DNA from: Agrocybe praecox | Lineage: Eukaryota > Basidiomycota > Agaricomycetes > Agaricales > Agrocybaceae | Assembly (NCBI GenBank): GCA_964017145.1 | Contig: OZ024841.1 | Span: forward strand, 1,984,001-2,048,000 | Length of the DNA stretch: 64,000 bases | Direction: 5' to 3' | Part shown: in pieces, positions 22,917-34,600 of the stretch | Numbering within the stretch: position 1 is the stretch's first letter | Layout: each line of letters opens with the position of its first letter | Program-made: the position numbers and the translations under genes | Notes under the pieces: model-generated | The model's input: only the letters and a program-made list of their open reading frames with translations | The model's database searches: none | Told to the model about the DNA's origin: nothing

Positions 22917-25900
22917 ATGTCACGGCGGAGCTATGATGGCTTCGCCCACGAGAGGAGGTTGTCTAAATATCGTGTGTCCGACGATGACTTGTTTGAGTAC
23001 GTCCTGGAATCAGAAATCTAGTTGCATTCAGCTCATTTATATCCTCAGTTATGTACTACGCGTTGCGTATGTCTTCGCTTACAATGCTTGGTACGATTGA
23101 CACTGATAATATCTCAGTCTCTTGACGTACCTTGTGACGCCAAAGGTTACCGACTCGCCGAAGGTCCCCACTGTTTCCGATAATGTACGGGATCGTGAAC
23201 ATTCTTCTAGGCTTTCAGCTCTTTCGAATTTCTCGCTAGGAGATATGTTCCGGGATATCAAAGATGGCCCGAAGAGCGTTAAATTCCCGGAGAAGATGCT
23301 TAAAGTTTTAGAGCAGAAGTTGCAGGATATAGCGATGGGGAAGGAAGCTGCGTAAGCCGTAATGACTAGCTCATTCCTGGGCTATTAACCCGTCCTGTTT
23401 ATATGCAGGTACTCGGACCAATTCGTTCGACGGACTATGGCGAAGTTCTACGGCCAATTAATGGCGGATAGTTTCAAGCGTCAAATGAAGGAAAATAGGA
23501 AAATTGAAGAGCTGATCCTTATGTTTGCTACGCACGCTACATCAGTACTCAAGAAAGAACCTACGTTGGCAGGCGATGGATGGAAATTGGAGTTGAATAA
23601 TCAGATTGCGCAGTTCATCAAACTCCTGCGAGAATGTCTCCGAAATGTCAATCATGTATCGCCAGAGCTTATTGCACGTCTGGATACGTATACGGCCAAG
23701 CTAGCTCCAACGCTTGGTTCCAATCAAAGCGATTCAGGATATGATTCAGCCTCAACAAGAGGAGAAATTGCTGGACCTACCATTGTGTCAAATGTAGAGG
23801 AAATGCATCTAGTAAAGATAGTTGCCAACCTCTTCAAGCTCCCAGAACAAGCAGTGCAAGAGGAAGTGGACAAGATACGAGGGTCGCTCGTTTCTGAAAA
23901 GGTATGCAGCTCTTTTGTATGTTATTTTGCATACTGACAGTCACTTTCAAGGCTGCTATGACGGACTTGAAGGTAAGGATATACGACTAAACTGCAGACA
24001 CGACTTGACCCTTTCTGTAATTCAGACTTGTTTGAAGAACATCACAGCGGGAGCCTCTTTCCCTGGCCGGAGAGACGACTTTGACACAGAGGCAGCATGG
24101 CAACATTGGAAAACACAAGAAACTACCCAATTACAGCAACTCATGGTGCTTATGGTTCAGTTTAATCCTGAATTGGCCAAGTCTACTCCACCCGATATTC
24201 TTCCTGCTCTTCCAACCCCTACCGCAACCGGACGGCCTGGTTCGTTATATTCTCAGGCGGAGGTTCCTATAACTTCAAGAAGTCAATCGATAAGCAGCCG
24301 GCGGTCATTCTTCAGTGCTGATCTCAATATTAGTGCTTCTGAAGATCCCGAGCAAGACGACTTACCCGTTGGACATCACTTTACATTTATACCCCCTAAC
24401 CCAAAGAAGTTTTACAGACGGCTCGTTGAGTACTGTCTCATTGCAGATCTGGAGGTTATGATGTCTCCAGAAGTAGATGACAATGATGAAGTTTCTCTCG
24501 GAATTCTCTCGCCAAACCACATCGAATTAATCAATGAGTGTGCCTTGAGATGGAGAATTGGCCACCCATATCGTGTTGCTTGCTTCCTCGACCTCGTCAA
24601 ACAGTTTTATGAGCGTAATGATGTTCCGATGGAATGTATACCAGAAGCATTACAAAACGTTTCGAAAGTGATGTCTGATACGGAAGTGGAACTCTGGCCA
24701 AGGCAAGATGTATGTGTTCCTCTACATTCAAAGGAAAGTAACTATTCTGACGTCAGACTTACCCAAGGCGGATTATTTAGCATCGGTCTATGCATCGTTA
24801 TTCAATGTTTTCCTCTCATCATTGTACCACGCGATGGACGCAATACCTAACCTCAAGCCCGCCGAGCTGCAAGCATTTCTTGAAATTTTGCAACACATCC
24901 GGGATTCTACTTTGGTGGATAAGTTCGATATTGACATCGAAGCGCGTATACAGGATGTAAGAGCACGTATCCGGCAAGTATCCGAGGAGTGGTATCAAGC
25001 GTCTATTCGCGAAAAGCAGAGTGCACCTGGGGTAAACAGAGCTCTCCCATTGCTACTAATGTCGGACGATATCGAGAAGAGTGCCAAAGCTCTGGATAAG
25101 AGATTCCCGGAGCCTGTGCTAGGGTATGTTATTGTTTTGACGATATCTATGAGATGCTTACAGGAGAAACGCAGGAAAATAGATATCGTATCATTATACG
25201 TTGAAATTGTCGTGCCGCTGCTAGTGACAGAACTACGCAACTCACAGAAACGGTTATTCGAATCGTCAATGAACGGCCCGACGCCCGATGTACCCATTCA
25301 AGACATTTTTGCCTTGTATAGGCGGACAGCGATGCTGCTTGGGATGTATCGTGCTTTCGTGCCAGAGTAAGTATTCTTCCTCTCTCTCTTTCTAATGAGG
25401 GAAGGAACTGACTCTCTTACGTCTTTTAGGGGAGATTTTAGTTTCCAAATCACCGAATTCTTCCAGCCCTATGTTCTTCAATGGCTATTGAACACGGACA
25501 GCAAAACTCAGCAGTGGGTAGAAGCGGTTCGTTTTCTCTTTCCTTACCCTGTTTGGTGCCAATCTAATTCAATTTTTTCGTCATTAGGCTATTTCCCATG
25601 ATAAGGTACTATTTACAATCAGATCAGCTCGATGCAAATAATAACCTTCTAAATGTATCACAGTTTGAAGCAGAGGGCACAGAAGGACATAGTTCATCGA
25701 TCGTGGACTTATTTGATTCATTACGGAGTCCTATCAACTTCCTGCAGGAATTGGAATGGGAAGACGAATACCAAGAAGGCCGTTTCTTCACTAGCTTATC
25801 AAAGGTTTGTCCTTCTAACGCTTGAACTTCTATCAATCTTTTTATCCCCTTCGTTAGACAATCTCCAAGGCAATCGACCAATATTGCCGATCTGTTGAAA

Positions 25901-27793
25901 GCCTTTTCCTTGCAGAAATGTTCCCTCGCCCTTCCGATTATCTTCAACCACAAAAATCATCAGCCTGGCTCGAAAAGGCGCGTCAACTTGCCATCACAGG
26001 CGAGAAACGAGTCGAACCATTTAATTTCCGCCCCGAGTCCTGCGTCAAACTTAATAACGTTGAAGCTGCACGCAAACTGTTGGATAACATGTACAACCAA
26101 ATGCAGGCCGACAAGATCGCTGAAGTGCTACGGAATGCTGCTCCGCCTGTCCCTGAGAAGAAAGAAAGAGACACATTCTTGTTTTCTGTGAAAGTGACCA
26201 TCGCGGAGGGTCTCGTCCCGCTTGATAGCTCGCCGAGCTCCAAACTGGACACCTTTGTGACGCTGAGTGATGAGGCAGGAACGAGGTTAGCGAAGACGAG
26301 AACGATTTACGAGACTCTCAATCCTAGATGTATGTTCGATACCATGCGATCTATTTCTTTTTTTACTGACAAAATTATCTGCTAGGGGACGAAACATTCG
26401 ATTTATCGGTGGAGAAACCCCTCTGGATCATGGTGTCTGTTCGCGACCGCGCGCTTGTCGGCAAGCACGATATCGTTGGACGCGCATACCTTTGTCTTGA
26501 TCCACGTCGATTCAGCGATTGTCTTGCTCACGAGCTATGGATGGACCTAGATACCCAGGGAAGGATTTTAGTCCGTGTTAGTATGGAAGGAGAAAAAGAC
26601 GACATCCAATTCTACTTTGGTAGAGCGTTCAGAAGTTTAAAAAGAGCTGAGGCGGACATGCTTCGCATTTTCATTGACAAGGTGGGCTTCATATGCAAAC
26701 ATTTAGGTATCATGCACTGACACTGTTGTTTATTCTACGAAGATGTCCCCATTCATCCAGCAATGTTTGTCGCGAAGTGTGATCAAGTCCCTTTTCAAAT
26801 CTAAAGATGGGTTGGATTACAACAAGGCGTTAGGCAACGTTACCGCTCTCTATCGCTCTGCTCTAGGAGCCGCGTCTTCCGAACCTCAAATTCCATTACC
26901 TCAAGCCGAGAAGCCCCGAGTCCGCCCTGAGGAGTTGACCGATGTTGAAATTGAACAGGCTATCTTACCACTCTTTGACTATTTCGATGCTAATCTCCAA
27001 ACATTGAACACTTATCTAAGCGATAGTGCCAAAGAGATGGTAATGACCAGAGTGTGGAAGGAAATCTTAAACATCATCGAAGGCCTATTAATCCCACCTT
27101 TGAGCGATATCGCCAGTGACATGAAGCCGCTGAGCGATAAGGAAGTGGATATTGTTTTCAGATGGTTGAAGGTAAGTAGGTTGAAGTGCCATGTTCGTCA
27201 TTGTATTGACATTATCGTCTAGTTCCTACGCGACTATTTCTACGCCAATGGCGAGGGTCCTGTCTCTCAGGAAGTTTTGAATAGCCAGAAGCACCGAGAT
27301 GTTTTGTCAATAAGGCTGTATTACGACTGGCATACGTGCGTTCTTAACATAAAGAGAGCTAATGGGGAAAGTGTTAACAAACTTCCTAGTGATGCTTTAA
27401 TGGAGGAATGTGTCCGCATGATGCAGCAAAGTCTTCGAGTAGCGCCTTCAGTCAAGAAGCGCGCAAAGAGCGTCTATTCTCAACGAAATCTTGGCACTAT
27501 CAAGGAGCGAAAGAAGGAAAAGAAACAAGAGACTGAGACGGCCAGTGAACAAATCATTATGCGGATTCTTAGGATGCGGTATGCTTTTTCTGTTGGATTC
27601 TTTTCTCGTTGTTAACTTTTTTTTTTGTAGACCACGGACCCAAGAATTCATTGCTCAACAGATACAAATCATGCAGACCATGCAAGCTGAGCAAGAGCAA
27701 CGTGCCAGAGAGGCTGAAGAGAGAAAAAAGAAACGTCAACAACAACAGCGCGAACAGATTCCCGAAGTGCCTCCATTACCCCCACTGCCTTAA
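22917..27793 (+). CDS. Munc13/Git1-like C2 and MUN-domain protein
   Basis: Large fungal C2-domain protein with Munc13-homology (MHD) regions, the architecture of S. pombe Git1 (glucose/cAMP signalling) and Unc13-type vesicle-priming factors. The first in-frame ATG is 22917-22919 (MSRRSYDGFAHERRLSKYRVSDDDLF). Two introns then give the conserved DYVLRVAYVFAYNACLLTYLVTPK. Helical N-terminal and MHD1 regions run to about 25830 (HFTFIPPNPKKFYRRLVEYCL, HAMDAIPNLKPAELQAFLEIL, LYRRTAMLLGMYRAFVPE). A C2 domain follows at about 26170-26650 (FLFSVKVTIAEGL, KLDTFVTLSDE, LNPRWDETFDL, VRDRALVGKHDIVGRAYL) with several Asp residues at the calcium-loop positions. MHD2-like helices (26740-27500) and a Lys/Gln-rich coiled tail ending PPLPPLP complete it. 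At least ten introns. Likely role: membrane trafficking or signalling scaffold. An upstream exon cannot be excluded. Confidence 0.82.
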
Positions 27794-28273
27794 ACGGATA
27801 TTTTTCTTTCTTGTTGCATTTTTCTCGCACCTTTCTTGTATACCATCTTTTGGCGCCAATTTTCCATTCTATACATTCGTTGATACCATTTAAATACTTC
27901 TATACTGCTCTTCTTTTCCGTCGCCTAATTTTTTGCTATCACAGAATCTGGTTTTTGACAAGGACAAGGAACACTGTACATACCTACATAAACTGGTGAT
28001 ATCCTGCTTAGAATATGCTCTACATGATCTTCCCTCTACCTATTCGTATGGATGAGCACAAGTAACCACAGAACATGATCGCCGGGTGATCGGCCCGACT
28101 AGAGTGCTGGCAATATTAATGCCACGGAAATTACGTCACATGACGGCGAATTATTGACGTGTCCTGCCACGACGGCCTTGCAACTTCAAGTTAAGGATCC
28201 TGACTCTTTCTCCTTCTCCATTCTCAATGCTCGTTTAGACCTATCATTACTACCAGCACATAATAATTCTAAA
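27794..28273. promoter_or_regulatory. LHS1/HYOU1 upstream region with bZIP sites
   Basis: The 480 bp hold the 3' UTR of the Munc13-like gene and the LHS1 promoter. TTACGTCA at 28131-28138 and TGACGTGT at 28155-28162 lie 110-145 bp before the ATG. The TGACGTG core is the type bound by unfolded-protein-response bZIP factors (Hac1/XBP1). The sites are seen; UPR control is inferred from the gene's role. Confidence 0.45.
28131..28162 (+). promoter_or_regulatory. paired bZIP sites upstream of LHS1
   Basis: TTACGTCA (28131-28138) and TGACGTGT (28155-28162), 17 bp apart. The second carries the TGACGTG core of unfolded-protein-response elements. Confidence 0.45.
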
Positions 28274-31200
28274 ATGCGGCTACTGACCTTTTGGGGTCTA
28301 CTCTCGCTTTCTGCCTTAACATGGCTTCCACAATTCACTCTTGCCTCGGTTCTAGCGATCGACTATGGCAACGATTTCATCAAGGCGTCCCTAATGAAGC
28401 CTAGCGTTCCCTTCGATGTAATTCTGAATAAAGACTCAAAGAGAAAAATTAGCGCGGTAGTTTCATGGAAGAGAGATGATCGACTATTCGGACAGGATGC
28501 CTTTAATTTGGTGTGTATATCCATTGCTAATTATTGCTGGTCTAATGTCCCTGTAGGCTTCGAGGTTCCCAGCGGATACATTTTCCTCTTTGAAATTACT
28601 ACAGGCGGCGCCTTTTGATGCACCAATTACTTCCTATTATTCGAAAGTCGCTACAGCAGAAGTCCACGAAACAGACCGCAGGACCGTCTCACTGGTACGA
28701 TCTGACGGGACGGAATGGGCAGTGGAAGAATTAGTTGCGATGCAATTTGCGTATATCAAACACCTCGCCGAGTTGGTTGCGAATGAGAAGGTTACGGACG
28801 TCATTGTCACTGTCCCACCTTATTATTCACAATTCGAACGTGATGCCGTCGCCGACGCTATCGAGATCTCCGGCCTTAGGACTTTGGCGCTCATCAACGA
28901 TGGAACTGCTGTGGCAGTCAACTACGCCATGACAAGAACTTTTGCAACGCCAGAATACCATATTATCTATGACGCCGGTGCTTCTGCCGTGGTCGCAACG
29001 ATTGCTTCTTTCACGACAGCTGCCGACCCCAAGACGGGAGCTCAAGGAACACATATCTCGGTCGCTGGTGTAGGATACGACCGTCATACGGGAGGAATTG
29101 AGTTTGATCGTCGTCTTAGGGAAATCCTCATCGAGGCCTTCAATGCCAAGTACCATAAAGACATTCGACAAGACAAACGTGGCATGGCCAAGCTGTGGAG
29201 AGAAGCTCAGAGAGTCAAGGCGATTCTTAGTGCGAACACGGAGGTCAACACGAACATTGAAAGTCTGGCTTGGGATATTGATTTCAAGACAAAAACTACT
29301 CGTCAACAATTCGAGGGTGTTTGTCAGGACTTGAAGGCTGATTTCACTAAGCCTATTGACGATGCGTTGGCGAACGCCGGATTGACTTTGGTACGTTATC
29401 TAAATGGTGCACGCACGTAGCTTGAAACCATGGCTCACGCTATTTAACAACAGGACAACATTACCTCTGTAATCCTAACTGGCGGAAGCACTCGTATGCC
29501 AATGATTCAGGCAGCTCTTCGGGAGAAAGTTGGACAGTGAGTTTTGTTTTCCTTGTTCGCTTAACATGGACATTTCTGAATTACGTGTTGGATAGAGATA
29601 AGATTGCCACCAACGTCAACGCCGACGAGGCCGCTGTTCTTGGTAAGGATTTTTCTCGAATTTCTGTAGCTTTCTCAGTTAATGATTATGTTTTAGGTGC
29701 TGCTCTTCACGGTGCCAGTTTATCCAGGCAATTCAAGACGAAGCCTATCAAGGTCACCGACATCCATGTCCACGATATTCAGGTTTCCTACTTCGCCGCT
29801 GCGGCTTCAGCAAATGCGCGCCCCAGGAGCATCACTACTACCATCTTCCCAGCAGGTTCTAAAGTAGGAACCAAGAAAGTGCTCACCTTTAAGAGGAAAG
29901 AGGACTTTACCCTTTTCTTCGATTATAAGAACGAAATTGCTCCGTGAGTGTTTTGCCCAAATATACTCCGGTATGGACTGATTTCCAACTCTTCTTCAGT
30001 GGTTTCCCAACAAGGATGCTCGAAGTCGATCTTGGGGATGTCACTGAGGCTATTGCTAACTTGACGGAACGTGGTGCCATTGATCCTGTAGTGAAAGCTA
30101 CTCTCACTTTGTCAGAATCAGGCTTCGTGTCGGTATCCGATGCTTTCGCATATGGCGAGATCAAGGATGAAAGCATCACAGGTGAGATTGAAATTTGACC
30201 ATGCAAGTCCCGATATTGACAGTACGCCACGCTAGGTAAAATCAAAGGACTCTTCAGCGGAGGAAGTTCTTCTGATGACATTACCACTGAAACAACGGAT
30301 AATACACCTCCTCGAGATTCCGATACGGCTTCATCCTCGTCGACTGCATCCTCATCTACTGCCGCTGCCAAGGAGACAAAGGCAGCATCTCCCGTGGAGA
30401 ATAAGATCCCCTTGTCCATTGAGGTCAAGTTCACGACGATCCCACCTATGACTGTGGATCAGAAGAAAAAGTCGCGAAGCAGGTTCGTGACATTCCAGTC
30501 AATCTCATTGAGTTATGCAGTAGTGTATTAATTTTGGACCTTTTAGACTTCGCGCCATTGATGCTGAAGAGTCTGCCAAAAATCGACGCGAAGAAGCGAG
30601 AAACACCTTCGAAAGTTATCTTTATAGACTACGCGACCTTTTAGATGACGACAACACCGATACCCCTTTCAAGAAGTGCTCTCAGGCGTCTGAGAGAAAT
30701 GAGATTGCAGATAAATTACAGGACAGCTTCGCATGGCTTTCAGAGCGAGGCGAGTTGGCCGAGACTTCCCAGTTCTTAGACAAGAGAATTGCCTTAGAGT
30801 ATGTGTTACTATCACCGACCATTACCCTATTCGCTGACCGTTACTTATCAGGACTCTGGAGAGACCCATTATTCACCGTTATCAAGAAATTGAGGCATTC
30901 CCCCAAGCCCTTAACAACTCCCAAATGTGGAACTGGAGCACCAGACTTTTCCTCCAAGAAGCACGACAGAACCTCACTGCTGAAATCGCTGCGGACCTTC
31001 CGTCCAAGTGGACCAAGGAGGAACTCGATGGGCTAGAGAAGACTTTACGCGATCATGAATCTTGGCTAAGCGAGTGGGTGGAGAAACAAAAGTCGGTCAA
31101 GTCCTATCAGGATCCAGTTATTGAAACGACCGAGATGAAAGCACGCGCTAAGGTTCTTGAGAACCATTTGCATAGGCTTTGGAATAGGAAGATCCCTAAG

Positions 31201-31374
31201 GCCGTCAAGAAACCGAAAACCACTTCAACGACAGCGACCGACGAACCTAAGGAGACTGCTGTTGAGGGCGACAGCACTGAAGAAGGCCCCGAAGTAACTT
31301 TCGAGGAGGGTTCAAACGACGACCAAATACCTTTGCAAGAAGAAGAGTCCGCACAACCTCATGATGAGCTTTAA
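28274..31374 (+). CDS. LHS1: ER lumenal Hsp70-like chaperone LHS1/HYOU1 (Grp170 family)
   Basis: Grp170-type chaperone of the ER lumen; it acts as nucleotide exchange factor for BiP/Kar2 and helps protein import and folding. The ATG at 28274 opens a signal peptide (MRLLTFWGLLSLSALTWLPQFTLA). The ATPase domain follows: SVLAIDYGNDFIKASLMKP, VIVTVPPYYSQFERDAVADAIEISGLRTLALINDGTAVAVNY and VILTGGSTRMPMIQAAL. A beta domain comes next, then an acidic Ser/Thr-rich loop (SSSDDITTETTDNTPP...SSSSTASSS, about 30260-30400), an extended alpha-helical lid (RLRAIDAEESAKNRREEARNTFESYLY...), and a Lys/Glu-rich tail. The last four residues are HDEL, the fungal ER-retrieval signal, which fixes both location and the true C terminus. 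About seven introns with canonical borders. No frame breaks. Confidence 0.95.
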
Positions 31375-31669
31375 TACGATTGTTAAGTAGCATACGTATG
31401 TACATACTTTATTAACGGAAGCACCTATTTATACTACGATTTTCGATGACAAAGGATTGAAAATTGGAAGAGGCGTAAGCAAGACTCAAGTGTTACTCGG
31501 GGTTCCCGTCATCTGATTTTTATCACGTCCAATAACTTCCACCAAGTACAGCCATGTTATACTTTGGCGAACAGAGGCTATACAGGGTCCCGTGCATCAG
31601 CACAAGTACATATACACTGAACTGGTGTATCTGGATTACCACGAATCAACTTCCACCCTCGAAGCAAAG
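31375..31669. other. short intergenic region
   Basis: LHS1 3' UTR and promoter of the DUF6535 gene; nothing else seen. Confidence 0.4.
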
Positions 31670-34600
31670 ATGGACCCTACGATCCGAAGGGTACAAGGCA
31701 CAAATTCAAGCCATAGGCGTATCGCGAGCATGGTAAAAACGAACATAATCCGAACAGCCTACAAGTATTGATTAGTATGAATCGCTCAGACACCGGCGCA
31801 GAGGGAGAAACTAAAGCAAGCAGAGCAAAACTTGATTGCTGCCATAGGTTCACTATACCCTGGACCTCCTACTCCTCCCAACCGCATAGACTTTCAGAGG
31901 CGCGCATCTTCCTCCACAGCCCCCGCATATTCGCGCTCGCCGTCGGGTGCAGCCTTATTATCACCGGCCATAGTGGTACCAAGCAGTCCATTATCGACGC
32001 ATAGCTGCGACTTTAGTGATGGACAAACATTGGTAGACGAAGAAACGGACGACGGGGAATCACCGGGACCTGGGATTTCTAAGTATTTGAAGAATAAATA
32101 TTTTGCGGTGAGCATCTTTGACGCGATCTCTCTTACATACCCACATAATTTAATAATGATAATGAATAGACCAGCGGAGATGAAGAACCCTGGCAAGTCG
32201 GTGACGATTTCCAGTTTCCTATTGCGACGCCAAAAGGCGACCCTTGGGAGGTCGCGTACAATTTGACTAAAAAAGAAGATCAAGCTATGTGTGCGATCTG
32301 GAAGGAGGAAATCGATAAATTACTTGTCTTCGTATGTCTATTTATTTATTTCGAGGTCATTTACTGAAACTATCTTCGTTATTCGCAGGCAGGCCTTTTC
32401 GCTGCAACTGTAGTCGCCTTCCTGATTGTATCTTACCAGTTGCTCCAACCAACTGTGGCCGACATGCAGGACATTATGCAAACAACGTTAGTGGCTCTCG
32501 TGAGGGAATATCAGGCAGCAGGCAATATATCACCCGATAATCGTATTTTCCTGTCAGCGGATAAATTTCGACCTTCTCCCTCAGTCTTGCGAATGAACAT
32601 CACTTGGTTTTTGAGCATGACGCTCTCCTTGAGCACAGTACTCATCGGTACCATCTGTCTTCAATGGATTCGAGAATACCAACGAGAAACAAGGTTGGGT
32701 CCCAAGCAAGCTTTCGCAGTCCGTCAGATGCGTTATGATGGACTGGAGTACTGGAGGGTCCCCACTATCTGCTCCTTACTCTCTTTATTCCTACAAGCCG
32801 CCCTTTTATTATTTTTCTGGGGACTTATTGAATTCCTTCACAGCTTGAACACGACGGTGACCTTGATTAATGCCATCGTTATTGGAGTCGTCGCACTCTT
32901 TATGGTGGCTACGATCGTCATGCCGGCTTTTCAATGCATATTCAGCAACAACGACAGGCCACATGGGCATCAATGCGCGTACAAGTCTCCCCAAGCTCGA
33001 ATTTTCTCTGTGTTTGCATTTTGGATATCAATCCAAATAATCAAGGCCATCCGCTGGTGGAAGCGAGATCCTCTTTATCTAGAAAAGAAAAAGGCATTTC
33101 TGGTCAACTTGCTTGCGACTGAAGGGTGGAACTGGGTTTCCATAGACAATCAATGGCAACGCTCCAGAATGGTCGACCTCCCGACTAGGCACGGGTCGAT
33201 GACTCGAGAAAGTAGGGACATACCACACGGGTTAGCATGGTTGGGCAAGAATTTTTCAAATGATCGCGAAGCAATGGGCGTTTTATATCAATTGCTGCAA
33301 ACATTGCATCCTTCCACGAGCTTTCAGACCCTAAAGGCACTGGAAGGCGGCTATGAAGGCGTACTTGACTTCAAGCCATCGGCACACGAAGACGAAGTCT
33401 TATCAGACCTCCAAAGTGCATTTTTGCTACGACATTTGGTGGAGAAAAATCCAGAACTACAAACAGAATCCATCCTGTTCCATCGTATGGAGCTTTTGAT
33501 CCGCATAGCAAATCATACCGCTACAGATAGAGTGCACGAGATGTCGCCTGAAGTATGGGGCCTCATTGAGCAATGTCTGCAGGGGAAAAACTGCTCTGTA
33601 AATCCCTTCAAAGAAGGCCAGGACTATAGCGTCTTGCCGGACTGTAAGTATTCATAAAGTCAAAAAAAAAAAGTGAACTGAAATTTGTCGCTTTTAGATG
33701 TAGTTCGACAAACACTGTGAGCCCAGAACAGGGTTAAAATTACTCGGTAAATGTCACTGAAAAGGGTGCAAGTAGTCTAGAAGAACCGGACAAAAATACC
33801 GGATACACTGGACACAACCAGTTAAACGGGTAGGGACAAACGGGCAGAAAGTACGAGATTACATGGTAAAAAAAAGCATGGTTATGTCCGAATTGCCTAT
33901 GCGAACCGGGTGATTCTGTAACCAGGTTAGAGTAGAAATAGAACCGTTGTAACGAGTCATTAAAAAGCATAGAAAGGGTGGTGATTTTAAGTTGTTGTGA
34001 TAGGCAAAATAACCATTGAGAATCACTGGGTACAGGAAATACCAGGTAGACAAGGGAATCAAATAGGGATAAAGAGCCCATTTTTTGTGTAATAATTTCC
34101 ATCAGGAAAGGAGGGTATTAATCACCATAAAAGAACGAGTATATTTCAAGAGTATGTAAACAGGTAATTATGTCTATGTACGAGAAAGCTGTGTATTCGA
34201 CTGTTACAAATGACTTACGTTACCTGCAGCAGTTGCTGAGTGTAACTAGTGGGGGATATAATCAGTAAGTATATGTGACGACTCATATATGGAGGTGACT
34301 TATGGGCATGATTCCAAGTGCCGGGTGGGGGAAGCTGGTGGGATTGAGACGTCAGAGACACTTGATTTTGTTGTGATGGGGCATAAAAACATACATTGGT
34401 CAATGCTACTAGGCGAGACGTCTAAATGAGCAAAAAAGCAAGTGTAAGTCAGTGTATGTATTGGAAACTAAGCACAAGAGTACGTACCTTTCCAGAATTT
34501 GTACTGTTCGAGCGATTGGCACCCTGCTTTTGAGACTGACTCTGAGGGTTGACCATGATAGCGGCGGGGTAGGCAGCGCAAGAGGATATGATGCTGTGGT

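Noticed and set aside
33713..33720. Treating the DUF6535 copy 1 as a plain pseudogene because of the TGA at 33718
   Set aside because: The stop lies inside the transposon end, just past a GTGAGC donor. The exon sum is exactly in frame if the element is spliced, so disruption is not proven.
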